Of a stretch of 26,150 bases of DNA, positions 1-7,339 are shown piece after piece. The number at the start of each line of letters is the position of its first letter. The first letter of the stretch is position 1. The notes below the pieces were generated by a model that was given only the letters and a program-made list of their open reading frames with translations, made no database searches and was not told the DNA's origin. Made by a program: the position numbers and the translations under genes. This DNA comes from CAZGCA01 sp964524145 (GTDB lineage: Bacteria > Hydrogenedentota > CAZGCA01): contig CAZGCA010000089.1 in NCBI GenBank assembly GCA_964524145.1, positions 1-26,150 of the forward strand, read 5' to 3'.

Positions 1-269
1 GATTGCTCGAGGGAACCGGCGCATTCCAGTACATGGCGATCCTTCATGAAGACCGGGTGACAGGGATGCGCGACGGCAAGCGCGATTTCGGTCAGCAAAT
101 CGAAGTGCGCTGCTGGGACAGCGTCGACGCGCGAACCGCGACACCGACGCGGCTCCCGTTCGAAACGCTCGAGAATATCGCCGCCGAGATACTGCGGGAC
201 GTGCCCGGCATAGTGAGCGTCACCTACAACATAGCGCCGAAGCCTCCATCAACGCTCGAAGTTGTCTAG
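1..269 (+). CDS. guaA: GMP synthase (glutamine-hydrolysing), C-terminal fragment
   Basis: Only the last ~89 codons are in the window; the gene starts off the left edge. GMP synthase amidates XMP to GMP in cytosolic purine synthesis. The visible part matches the C-terminal dimerisation domain: the segment AILHEDRVTGMRDGKRDF, then a stretch like LPFETLENIAAEI, the core PGIVSVTYNI, and the family-typical end KPPSTLE, comparable to the KPPATIEWE end of other GuaA proteins. The TTG near position 3 is not a real start, because the family is about 510-525 residues long and this is its tail. The stop is followed after 60 bases by the fucosidase gene. No catalytic residues are visible in this part. 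The assignment rests on the well-conserved tail alone. Confidence 0.9.
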   Translation, partial: LLEGTGAFQYMAILHEDRVTGMRDGKRDFGQQIEVRCWDSVDARTATPTRLPFETLENIAAEILRDVPGIVSVTYNIAPKPPSTLEVV

Positions 270-329
270 AATGGCGTGAACAGCTTGTTTGCTGGCGGTA
301 ATCTTTCTCGGACGGGGCAAGGAACTACC

Positions 330-1670
330 ATGAGACGAGTCGTGACGTTATGGTTGTGTGTCCCCCTGGTCTCGATGTTGCTGGAGGGATGTGCGATGGG
401 ACCAGATCATTCTGTCGGGAACGTGAACCGGGAGCAGGCAGTCTTGGCCAAGCCGACACCGCGTCAGATCGAGTGGCACGACTGCGAGATCGGTATGTTT
501 ATTCACTTTGCTCCGAACACGTGGCAGGACCGTGAAGGCGACGATCGCTCGACACCGCTCGAGCAGATCAACCCTGCGCAACTGGACACAGAGCAGTGGG
601 TAGATGTTGCCGATGCTATGGGCGCGAAGTACATCGTCTTTGTGGCCAAACACGTCGGCGGCTTCTGCATGTGGCGGACCGACACCACCGACTACGGCAT
701 CAAGAACACGCCGTGGCGCGACGGCACGGCCGACGTGCTCGCTGACCTGTCGGAGTCGTGCCGGAAACGCGGCATCAAGCTGGGCGTCTACCTCAGTCCG
801 CGCGACGATACCCATGGAGCCGGTGGAGGCGGCCGGTGCAAGACCGAGGAAGCGCAGGCACGCTACAACAGAATCTATCGTCAGCAGTTGGTCGAGGTGT
901 TGACCCGATACGGTGAGATGTTTGAGGTGTGGTTCGACGGGAGCTGCGTGATCGCAGTGGGCGATATTCTTGAGAAGCACGCACCTGATGCCATCGTGTT
1001 TCAGGGCCCGCACGCCACTATTCGCTGGGTCGGAAACGAAGACGGCGTCGCGCCGTATCCGGCATGGAACGCTGTCTCGGGACCCGACGCCGAATCAGGC
1101 GTGGCCACAGCGCGGCACGGCACTCCGGACGGTACCGTCTGGCTGCCTAACGAATGCGACGCCAGGATTCGAAGCACGTGGTTCTGGAATACAAAGAACG
1201 CCGGTACACTGAAGAGCGCGCGTCAGCTCATGGCAATGTACTACCGTTCGGTTGGTCGCGGGGCCGTGCTGCTGCTCAACCACACGCCGGATACGTCAGG
1301 GCGGATTCCCGAAGCTGACGCGACCCGCGCTGCGGAGTTCGGAGCCGAGATCGCACGTCGTTTCGGCAAGAGCATTGCGGAAACATCCGGGTCCGGCAAC
1401 GAGATAGACCTGGATTTGGGGAAACCGACACTTATCGACCATGTTATCACCATGGAGGAGATCGTCCATGGTGAACGCGTTCGCAAGTACGCGATCGATG
1501 GTTTTATCGGGGGCAAGTGGCAGCAACTCTGTGAAGGCACGGCCATCGGGCACAAGAGGATCGACCGTTTCGAGGCGATCGAAGTATCAAAGGTTCGGCT
1601 TCGCTGCACGCAGGCCGTTGCGACACCCGTCGTCCGCAAGCTCGCGGTCTACTACACTCAAACACAATAG
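330..1670 (+). CDS. GH29 alpha-L-fucosidase, exported (putative lipoprotein)
   Basis: Predicted to hydrolyse terminal alpha-L-fucose from glycans outside the cytoplasm. The ATG at 330 is chosen over an in-frame GTG at 276 because it has an AAGGA ribosome site just upstream and gives a clean signal peptide (MRRVV then a hydrophobic run). Cys21 follows LLEG, a loose rather than canonical lipobox, so lipidation is uncertain. GH29 landmarks in order: IEWHDCEIGMFIHF (47-60), the AKYIVFVAKHVGGFCMW strand (99-115), GIKLGVYLSPRD (148-159), and EVWFDGSC, where Asp203 is the expected catalytic nucleophile. A C-terminal beta-sandwich-like part follows about residue 370. The 446-residue length is normal for the family. 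The sulfatase gene 92 bases downstream on the same strand suggests joint action on sulfated fucans. Bond specificity cannot be read from sequence. Confidence 0.88.
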   Translation: MRRVVTLWLCVPLVSMLLEGCAMGPDHSVGNVNREQAVLAKPTPRQIEWHDCEIGMFIHFAPNTWQDREGDDRSTPLEQINPAQLDTEQWVDVADAMGAKYIVFVAKHVGGFCMWRTDTTDYGIKNTPWRDGTADVLADLSESCRKRGIKLGVYLSPRDDTHGAGGGGRCKTEEAQARYNRIYRQQLVEVLTRYGEMFEVWFDGSCVIAVGDILEKHAPDAIVFQGPHATIRWVGNEDGVAPYPAWNAVSGPDAESGVATARHGTPDGTVWLPNECDARIRSTWFWNTKNAGTLKSARQLMAMYYRSVGRGAVLLLNHTPDTSGRIPEADATRAAEFGAEIARRFGKSIAETSGSGNEIDLDLGKPTLIDHVITMEEIVHGERVRKYAIDGFIGGKWQQLCEGTAIGHKRIDRFEAIEVSKVRLRCTQAVATPVVRKLAVYYTQTQ

Positions 1671-1762
1671 GAATGCGGTGCGGATTCGGCGCCAACCACC
1701 ACTGAGAACGCGGTGAAATGAGTACGACATCCCCGGAAGCCGGGCCATAGGACGACCTTCAT

Positions 1763-3199
1763 ATGGATAGAGCACAGCTAGATCGACGAGCGTTCCTGAA
1801 GACGGCCGGTGTTGGCGTGCTAGGGCTTCTGGAGATGTCCTTCTCTCATAAAGCCGCGGCGGAACCGACTGACAAGCCAAACATAGTCTTTATCCTTGCA
1901 GACGATCTCGGCCGGCACCAGTTGGGCTCTTACGGCAGCAGGTTTTACGAGACAACGCATATCGATCGGCTCGCCGGTGAGGGAATGAGATTCACCGACG
2001 CGTACGCTGCATGTCCGGTTTGTTCCCCGACGCGAGCGAGCATCATGACCGGCAAGTATCCGGCACGTCTCCATCTGACGGATTACATTCCGGGACAGGC
2101 ACCCGATGACAGAAAGCTCTTGACGCCGGAATGGACGAAACAGCTCCACCTGGAAGAACTCACGATTGCCGAGTCGTTAAGAGACGCCGGGTATGCAACC
2201 GGGCACTTCGGCAAGTGGCACCTGAGTGTCGACAAAAAGTATCGGCCGGGCAGGCCCGGCGATCCGGGTTCTCAGGGATTTGACGATGTATTGACAACGC
2301 ATAAGCCCAAAGCGGGTCCAAAAAGCAAGTATGAAGACGATTGGCATCACGTTCGCGAGATTACAGAGAGAGCGGTTGCGTTCATTGCAAAGAACAAGGA
2401 GAATCCTTTCTTCTGCTACGTTGCCCACAACACCATCCACGATCCCGAGATCGAGAAGGAGGCTCTTATAGAGAAGTATGAGAGGAAATCGGGTGCCGCG
2501 GCTGGCGGACGCGACAATCCCGTGCAAGCAGCGATGCTCGAGACATTGGACAAGAGTGTCGCCACCATTCTCGCCAAGCTCGATGAGTTGAAACTTGGCA
2601 GGAAGACGGTGGTCATCTTCTTTTCCGACAACGGCCAGAAGGGCCCCAAAGAAGGACTCCCCTTCCGCGGCAGCAAGGGGGACCTGTACGAGGGAGGCAT
2701 CCGCATGCCGCTTATTGTGCGGTGGCCGGGCGTGGTTGAGCCCGGGAGCGTGTGCAACGATGTTGTGATAAGCACGGACTTCTTCCCGACACTCAACGAG
2801 ATCGCCGGCGTTGTTCGGGAGCCAAACGACATCGATGGAGTCAGCCTCGTTTCACTGTTAGAGAATCCCGACGCCAAGCTCGACCGGAATGCGCTCTACT
2901 GGCATTTCCCTCACTACCATGGCGCGGGCCTGGGTCCTCAAGGGGCGGTCCGTCAAGGGCGATACAAGTTGATCGAATGGTATGAGAAATCCATGTACGG
3001 CGAAGAGGGAGCCCTGGAACTCTACGATTTGGAGAACGACCCGGGCGAGCAGACGAACCTGGCGGACCGCATGCCGGACTTGGCCTTGGAATTGTCTGGG
3101 AAACTACGGTCATGGCGCACGCACGTTGGCGCGCAAGAAATGAAAAAGAATGCGGCAGTGGCTCGGGACAGGCCGCGCCGCCAAGCTTTGTCGCAATAG
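1763..3199 (+). CDS. Type I (formylglycine-dependent) sulfatase, Tat-type leader
   Basis: Hydrolyses sulfate esters, probably on a polysaccharide. The N-terminus has a twin-arginine-like leader (LDRRAFLKTAG, 6-16), so export of the folded enzyme is likely. Family landmarks: metal-binding Asp47/Asp48 in FILADDLG; CSPTR at 87-91, with Cys87 the residue converted to formylglycine by a separate maturase; the second sulfatase signature GYATGHFGKWHL (143-154) with Lys151 and His153; and FFSDNG with Asp289/Asn290 completing the Ca2+ site. All key residues are present and the 478-residue length is usual. The CSPTRASIMTGKYPARLHLTDY stretch resembles the S1_16 subfamily, but that placement is from memory and unproven. 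No maturase gene is in the window. It lies downstream of the fucosidase, probably co-transcribed, and a 383-base gap follows. Confidence 0.92.
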   Translation: MDRAQLDRRAFLKTAGVGVLGLLEMSFSHKAAAEPTDKPNIVFILADDLGRHQLGSYGSRFYETTHIDRLAGEGMRFTDAYAACPVCSPTRASIMTGKYPARLHLTDYIPGQAPDDRKLLTPEWTKQLHLEELTIAESLRDAGYATGHFGKWHLSVDKKYRPGRPGDPGSQGFDDVLTTHKPKAGPKSKYEDDWHHVREITERAVAFIAKNKENPFFCYVAHNTIHDPEIEKEALIEKYERKSGAAAGGRDNPVQAAMLETLDKSVATILAKLDELKLGRKTVVIFFSDNGQKGPKEGLPFRGSKGDLYEGGIRMPLIVRWPGVVEPGSVCNDVVISTDFFPTLNEIAGVVREPNDIDGVSLVSLLENPDAKLDRNALYWHFPHYHGAGLGPQGAVRQGRYKLIEWYEKSMYGEEGALELYDLENDPGEQTNLADRMPDLALELSGKLRSWRTHVGAQEMKKNAAVARDRPRRQALSQ

Positions 3200-3582
3200 T
3201 GATCTGAGGAGCCCCAATTATGGAGCGGCCGTTGCATCAGGTTGGATGAAAATCGCGCGTCGAAGATATTGATGATAGCTATTGAAGTCGGCGGGAGATA
3301 CCTGTACAATGTCAGTGGGCCAGCTTCGCGACGGGAGTTCCCCGAAGGGTCCAGTAGGGGGTGCAGTCCTGGTCTCCTGGACAGAAGTGCTGTCATGGGT
3401 GCTGAAGATGCGGGAGGTGAGACGAAGAATCGACTGAGACATCTGAAACGGTGAGTTGCTGAGGACTCTCTTGTGTTTGATAATGTTGCCCGAAGAGAGG
3501 GTGGAGTCGCTGTCCCGGTTCTGTCCCCCAGAGAGAACATTATTGGACAGGGAGGAGCAGTAAGAAAGGACAGGAGGCTACA
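3200..3582 (+). other. Gene-free interval upstream of the RRM gene
   Basis: No convincing coding region is seen here; a 70-codon frame at 3242-3454 has no recognisable motif and no good ribosome site. The last ~130 bases look like a promoter plus leader for the RRM gene: a candidate -35/-10 pair at 3456-3484, two copies of CTGTCCC (3510 and 3521), and a matching GGACAG at 3545 that could pair with either copy. No terminator is obvious for the sulfatase gene. Confidence 0.5.
3456..3484 (+). promoter_or_regulatory. Candidate sigma-70-type promoter for the RRM gene
   Basis: TTGCTG (3456-3461) and GATAAT (3479-3484) are separated by 17 bases. The -10 matches 5 of 6 consensus positions, the -35 only the leading TTG. 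It lies about 100 bases before the RRM start codon, which would give a leader of roughly 90 bases, as is common for cold-regulated RNA-binding proteins. Seen by eye only. Confidence 0.3.
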
Positions 3583-3912
3583 ATGGCGGGCAGCAAGCTG
3601 TATGTAGGGAACCTGAGTTACTCCGTAACGAAGGCCCAGTTGGAAGAGTTGTTCTCGAGCCATGGAGAAGTGAAAGAAGTCACGATCATCGAAGGCAGAG
3701 GTTTTGGATTTGTTGAGATGTCCACCTCATCGGAAGCCGAGAGCGCGCAAGAAGCGCTGGACGGTGCGGACTTCCAAGACCGAGCCCTGAGAGTTCAGGA
3801 AGCTCGCCCACAACGTAGCGGCGGTGGCGGTGGCGGTGGACGTGGCGGTGGTGGTGGACGCGGCCGAAGAGATGGCGGCGGTTCAAGAGGTGGTGGCCAG
3901 CGCAGATACTGA
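3583..3912 (+). CDS. Glycine-rich RRM RNA-binding protein
   Basis: A small cytoplasmic RNA-binding protein with one RNA recognition motif followed by an RGG-type tail. RNP2 is LYVGNL (6-11) and RNP1 is RGFGFVEM (39-46), with the aromatic positions needed to stack on RNA intact. From about residue 80 the chain is almost entirely Gly, Arg and Ser, including two long glycine runs, and ends QRRY. This matches the bacterial/cyanobacterial Rbp type, often cold- or stress-induced and thought to act as an RNA chaperone. The start has an AGGAGG at 3572-3577 with good spacing. The long leader and candidate promoter suggest its own transcription unit. At 109 residues it is a normal size for the family. 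The RNA target is unknown. Confidence 0.93.
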   Translation: MAGSKLYVGNLSYSVTKAQLEELFSSHGEVKEVTIIEGRGFGFVEMSTSSEAESAQEALDGADFQDRALRVQEARPQRSGGGGGGGRGGGGGRGRRDGGGSRGGGQRRY

Positions 3913-3956
3913 TTTGTGCCTCTCCCGCTGACGGTTATACAGGAGAAGACCGGCAA

Positions 3957-4397
3957 GTGGGCGTTATCAAGCGGTTTGACCACGTTGCGATAGCGGTGCG
4001 CAGTATCGACAACGCGATGTCCTGGTTCGTCGATAACCTCGGCGCGACGGTGAACCAGCCGAAGACGCTCGGCATGGCCGATGAGTTTCACTGGGCGGAT
4101 TTCATGCTCGGGGACACGAAAATCGAGCTGGTCGAGCCTATAGGTGAGGGGCCAATACACGATTTCATCGAGACGCGGGGCGAAGGACTGCATCATCTGT
4201 CGATGGAAGTACACAACATCAGGGAAGCCATCCAGCATCTCGAGTCGCGCGGCATACGCATAGTCGATGTCAACATCGAAAACGCGGATGGGTTCCAGTA
4301 TGCGTACATCTCGCCGCGAAGTGCATGCGGCACGCTCATCCAACTCTATGAGCTGACGGAGCCGCACGCGCCTGAACCTTCGGGCGGTGAACGGTAG
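3957..4397 (+). CDS. VOC-family protein, methylmalonyl-CoA epimerase-like
   Basis: Probably interconverts the (R)- and (S)-epimers of methylmalonyl-CoA in propionate/succinate metabolism. The protein has the two-halved vicinal-oxygen-chelate fold: DHVAIAV at 8-14 with His9, GEGLHHLSMEV at 75-85 with His80, and the end strand GTLIQLYEL with Glu132, giving the metal ligands expected of epimerases. The 146-residue length fits. The GTG start at 3957 is supported by AGGAGA about eight bases upstream. It follows the RRM gene by 44 bases. No methylmalonyl-CoA mutase is nearby, so pathway assignment rests on similarity alone. Other VOC enzymes such as glyoxalases share the fold; the GEGLHH and QLYE motifs favour the epimerase. 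Confidence 0.75.
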   Translation: MGVIKRFDHVAIAVRSIDNAMSWFVDNLGATVNQPKTLGMADEFHWADFMLGDTKIELVEPIGEGPIHDFIETRGEGLHHLSMEVHNIREAIQHLESRGIRIVDVNIENADGFQYAYISPRSACGTLIQLYELTEPHAPEPSGGER

Positions 4398-4519
4398 CTT
4401 TTGCTCTGCTGCTTGGCTGACGGCAGTTGTGACGCGCCGGTCGTAACCGGGTCGAGCGGAGCCTCGAGTTCGCTTGACGCATGTATACGCGTGGGCTCTG
4501 TTGTTTCCAGGAGGGGTTG

Positions 4520-5659
4520 ATGCCGTGCATACCCCCCGAGATGAATGGCCGTATGATGTTGACCATAGAGCATTCTCGACGCGCGTTTGCAAGAGCCGCC
4601 GGTTTGGGGCTCGCCGCTACGGCCATTCCGCGCCGGCTATGGGCGGGTGTGAGGGGGCCGGACAATGAAGCGCCGCCCTTTTTCAAAACCCGAGGGATTG
4701 TACTCCTTATCTCCGACCTGCTGTCACTGAAGGATTGGCCGGGGCGTGCCAAGCGGGCAGGTTTAACCACCATTGCGACTCATTTCATCACGAATACAAG
4801 GTTCAAGCATCACAAGACGGCTGATCTCGTAGACTTCGTCAAGTCCGAGAGAGGGCAGCGTTTTCGTGAGGAGTGTGCACGACTCGGTATTCACGTCGAG
4901 CACGAGCTGCACGCGATATCCGACCTGCTGCCCCGCGCTCTGTTCGAGAAAGGCCCCTCGATGTTCCGCATGAACGAAGAAGGTCGGCGCACGCCCGATT
5001 TCAACTTTTGCGCACACTCGAAGTCGGCTGTCGCGACCATCTGCGAGAACGCAGTCAAGTACGCTGAGGTGCTGAAGCCGACTACCGGGCGATATTTCTA
5101 CTGGATTGACGATGCCGGCCCGATGTGCCATTGCCCGGGCTGTCGGGTCTATTCGGCAAGCGATCAGGCGCTGATTCTCGAAAACGCCGTTGTCGCCGCG
5201 TTGCGTCGTCACGTGGTACCGAACGGGACACTGTCGCACCTGGCATATGCGAACACGTTGAATGCGCCCGTTCAGGTGAAGCCGGAACCGGGCGTTTTTC
5301 TCGAGTTCGCTCCGATACAGCGTTCGTGGAGCCATCCTTTGAGTCAGCGGGACGTCAAGCGAGGTCCGTTGACACACGGCCAACAGTTGGACCTGCTGGA
5401 TGCAAACCTGGAAGTATTCGGCAAGGACAGCGCCCAGGTGCTCGAGTACTGGCTGGATGCGTCGATGTTCAGCGGCTGGAAGCGGCCTCCGAAGAAAGTA
5501 CCGTGGAACAGAGAGGTCTTTCTGGACGACTTGAACACCTACGGCAAACGCGGTATCCGTCACATCACGACCTTTGGCGCGTTCCTTGATGCCCGGTATA
5601 GTGAACTGCACGGTGAACCGCCTGTCAACGAGTACGGCAAGGGACTCTATGAGTATTGA
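4520..5659 (+). CDS. DUF4838-type protein with twin-arginine-like leader
   Basis: Function unknown; DUF4838 proteins occur in polysaccharide-degrading bacteria, often beside glycoside hydrolases. The ATG at 4520 is preferred because AGGAGG lies at 4509-4514. The N-terminal region contains SRRAFARAAGLGLAATAIP, a Tat-like leader sitting unusually far (about 18 residues) from the start; a later ATG at 4541 or 4553 would shorten it. The best-conserved part is YFYWIDDAGPMCHCPGC, an acidic pair followed by a C-x-C-x2-C cluster, as in the DUF4838 core. At about 379 residues it is shorter than many family members, which carry extra domains. It ends at the TGA overlapped by a possible TTG start of the next gene, suggesting co-transcription. 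An enzymatic role on uronate- or fucose-type sugars is inference only. Confidence 0.65.
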   Translation: MPCIPPEMNGRMMLTIEHSRRAFARAAGLGLAATAIPRRLWAGVRGPDNEAPPFFKTRGIVLLISDLLSLKDWPGRAKRAGLTTIATHFITNTRFKHHKTADLVDFVKSERGQRFREECARLGIHVEHELHAISDLLPRALFEKGPSMFRMNEEGRRTPDFNFCAHSKSAVATICENAVKYAEVLKPTTGRYFYWIDDAGPMCHCPGCRVYSASDQALILENAVVAALRRHVVPNGTLSHLAYANTLNAPVQVKPEPGVFLEFAPIQRSWSHPLSQRDVKRGPLTHGQQLDLLDANLEVFGKDSAQVLEYWLDASMFSGWKRPPKKVPWNREVFLDDLNTYGKRGIRHITTFGAFLDARYSELHGEPPVNEYGKGLYEY

Positions 5660-5721
5660 CGGTTTTGAATCTGCAGGGGCAACGATCATTGGAAGAAGTC
5701 GAGATCGCACGTAACCGCCGT

Positions 5722-7023
5722 ATGCGGCCGGCTTGTTCATACCGACACAGGAGCAGGGCGAGATGGGCGATCTGCTTCTTCGTTTTGGCATATGCAGTAC
5801 ACCGTCCGTCCGTGTCGAGTTCCGAGTCGGCGGGTCTCAGTCTGGCAATCGAGCAGATCACGTTCGGACCGAAGCATCACTTCTTCGGCTATATAGGCCA
5901 ATCGCGGACGATTCCCTGGAACGCCGGGGGAAGATACATAGTCGCGCTCCGAACAGGCTTTCACGACCATATGCCCGCGCCAGACGACGCGGCCGAGGTT
6001 GTTCTGATCGACACCGTGCAGGGAAACAGGGTTGTGCCGGTGGATAAGAGCCGGGCGTGGAACTTCCAGCAGGGAACGATGTTCTATTGGAACCCAGCGT
6101 CCGCGGAGACACAGTTCTTCTTCAATGATCGCGATACCGAGACGGGCTGGGTGTACGCGGTGCTCTTTGACGTTGAGAAACGGAGGCGCGTTCGCGAGTA
6201 CCGCTACGCGGATACGCACCTCGGAAACTCCGGGGTCGCTCAAGGAGGCGGCGCGTTTGTTGCCATCAACTACGGACGGCTCGCTCGGCTGCGACCGGTC
6301 ACCGGCTATCCGGGAGCGTTTGACTGGACGGCAGGACAGAGGGCTCCTGATAACGACGGCGTATTCCTTATCGATGTGCGGTCGGGCGAGAGACGGCTCC
6401 TTGCATCCTTCCGGCAACTGGCCGAACTGGTACGTCCTTTTAGCCCAGAGATCGACAAAGCCGCCTTGTACATCAACCACACGCTTTGGAACCGGAACGA
6501 TGACCGCATCTACTTCTTCCTAAGAGGCCGTTACGGCAAAAAATCGATGTGGGTCAATGTGCCGTGTACCATCAAGCCGGACGGGACCGGGCTTACGGCG
6601 CACGATACGTTCATTGGCGGCCACCCGGAATGGGCTGAGGGGTATCGCATCATCGGGCGGGAGGGGGATCGCCAGGTGCTTTACGATGTGGACAGACAGG
6701 AGATTGTGGGTCAGCTTGGGACAGCGGAGATCTTCCCGGACCCTGGGGGAGACATTGCTGTGTCACCCGATGGCAACTGGTTTGTTAACGGGTATTCTAT
6801 GGATGGAAAGAACCACTACGTCATTCTGCGGCGCACCGACGGGGCCCACGTGCGCTCAGCAGGTTTCAGCCGCGGCAGCTACATTCACGGCGAGTTGCGG
6901 ATCGACCCGGCCCCGCGTTGGAACCGCACCAGCGACGCGCTTCTCGTGTCCGGTTGGACCGACGACGGAACACGCCAGTTGTTCGTCATTCGTATCCGGG
7001 AGAAAGTCATCAACCCCAACTAA
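5722..7023 (+). CDS. Exported beta-propeller protein of unknown function
   Basis: The open frame extends back to a TTG at 5656 overlapping the previous stop, but the ATG at 5722 is chosen because it gives a signal peptide: a basic n-region (RHRSRAR) and a hydrophobic ICFFVLAYAV. No strong ribosome site supports either start. The mature part is all-beta in character, with repeated strand-turn units such as GGRYIVALR, RIYFFLRG, DIAVSPDGNWFVNG and DALLVSGWTDDG, each ending in Asp/Gly-rich turns, like TolB/WD40-like or oligogalacturonate-lyase-type propellers. No catalytic motif could be fixed. Placed just after a DUF4838 gene and near a fucosidase and sulfatase, it may bind or process carbohydrate, but this is context-based inference. 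The family could not be named more precisely. Confidence 0.55.
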   Translation: MRPACSYRHRSRARWAICFFVLAYAVHRPSVSSSESAGLSLAIEQITFGPKHHFFGYIGQSRTIPWNAGGRYIVALRTGFHDHMPAPDDAAEVVLIDTVQGNRVVPVDKSRAWNFQQGTMFYWNPASAETQFFFNDRDTETGWVYAVLFDVEKRRRVREYRYADTHLGNSGVAQGGGAFVAINYGRLARLRPVTGYPGAFDWTAGQRAPDNDGVFLIDVRSGERRLLASFRQLAELVRPFSPEIDKAALYINHTLWNRNDDRIYFFLRGRYGKKSMWVNVPCTIKPDGTGLTAHDTFIGGHPEWAEGYRIIGREGDRQVLYDVDRQEIVGQLGTAEIFPDPGGDIAVSPDGNWFVNGYSMDGKNHYVILRRTDGAHVRSAGFSRGSYIHGELRIDPAPRWNRTSDALLVSGWTDDGTRQLFVIRIREKVINPN

Positions 7024-7339
7024 ACGGAACACGAACCGTCGCCGGCAATTCGCAGCCCGCCAAATCCAGCATTCATGCGACATTTATGCTCTCTTACCTG
7101 CAGGCAGAAGAAAAGTTGGAAGAAATCCGCCGTTCCTGGCGCCTACTATAACAGAAGGGGTGATGTGTAACCCTTGTGCTGGTGCAACGGGTTTCGACGG
7201 AAGGAGCTACAGGACAGTCCGGCAAATCGTTTGGTGGGAGACAGGGATCCGGTTGATATTGTAGAGGACTTGGGGAAGGATCCAGATCACATACAGAACG
7301 TCATGTCCCGTAGTCGAGCAGAACAAGGGAGGAGACAAG
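7024..7339 (+). other. Gene-free interval before the HEPN/Abi gene
   Basis: No coding region with recognisable motifs was found. A TATAAC-like -10 element sits at about 7147-7152, without a well-spaced -35. The interval marks the border between the carbohydrate-related genes and the accessory island. No terminator hairpin followed by a T-run was seen. Confidence 0.4.

Noticed and set aside
3242..3454. A 70-codon plus-strand frame in the gap before the RRM gene
   Set aside because: No recognisable motif, weak start context and nothing to support translation.
3820..3900. The GGCGGTGGCGGT run as a separate DNA repeat element
   Set aside because: It is explained by the glycine codons of the RRM protein's RGG tail.
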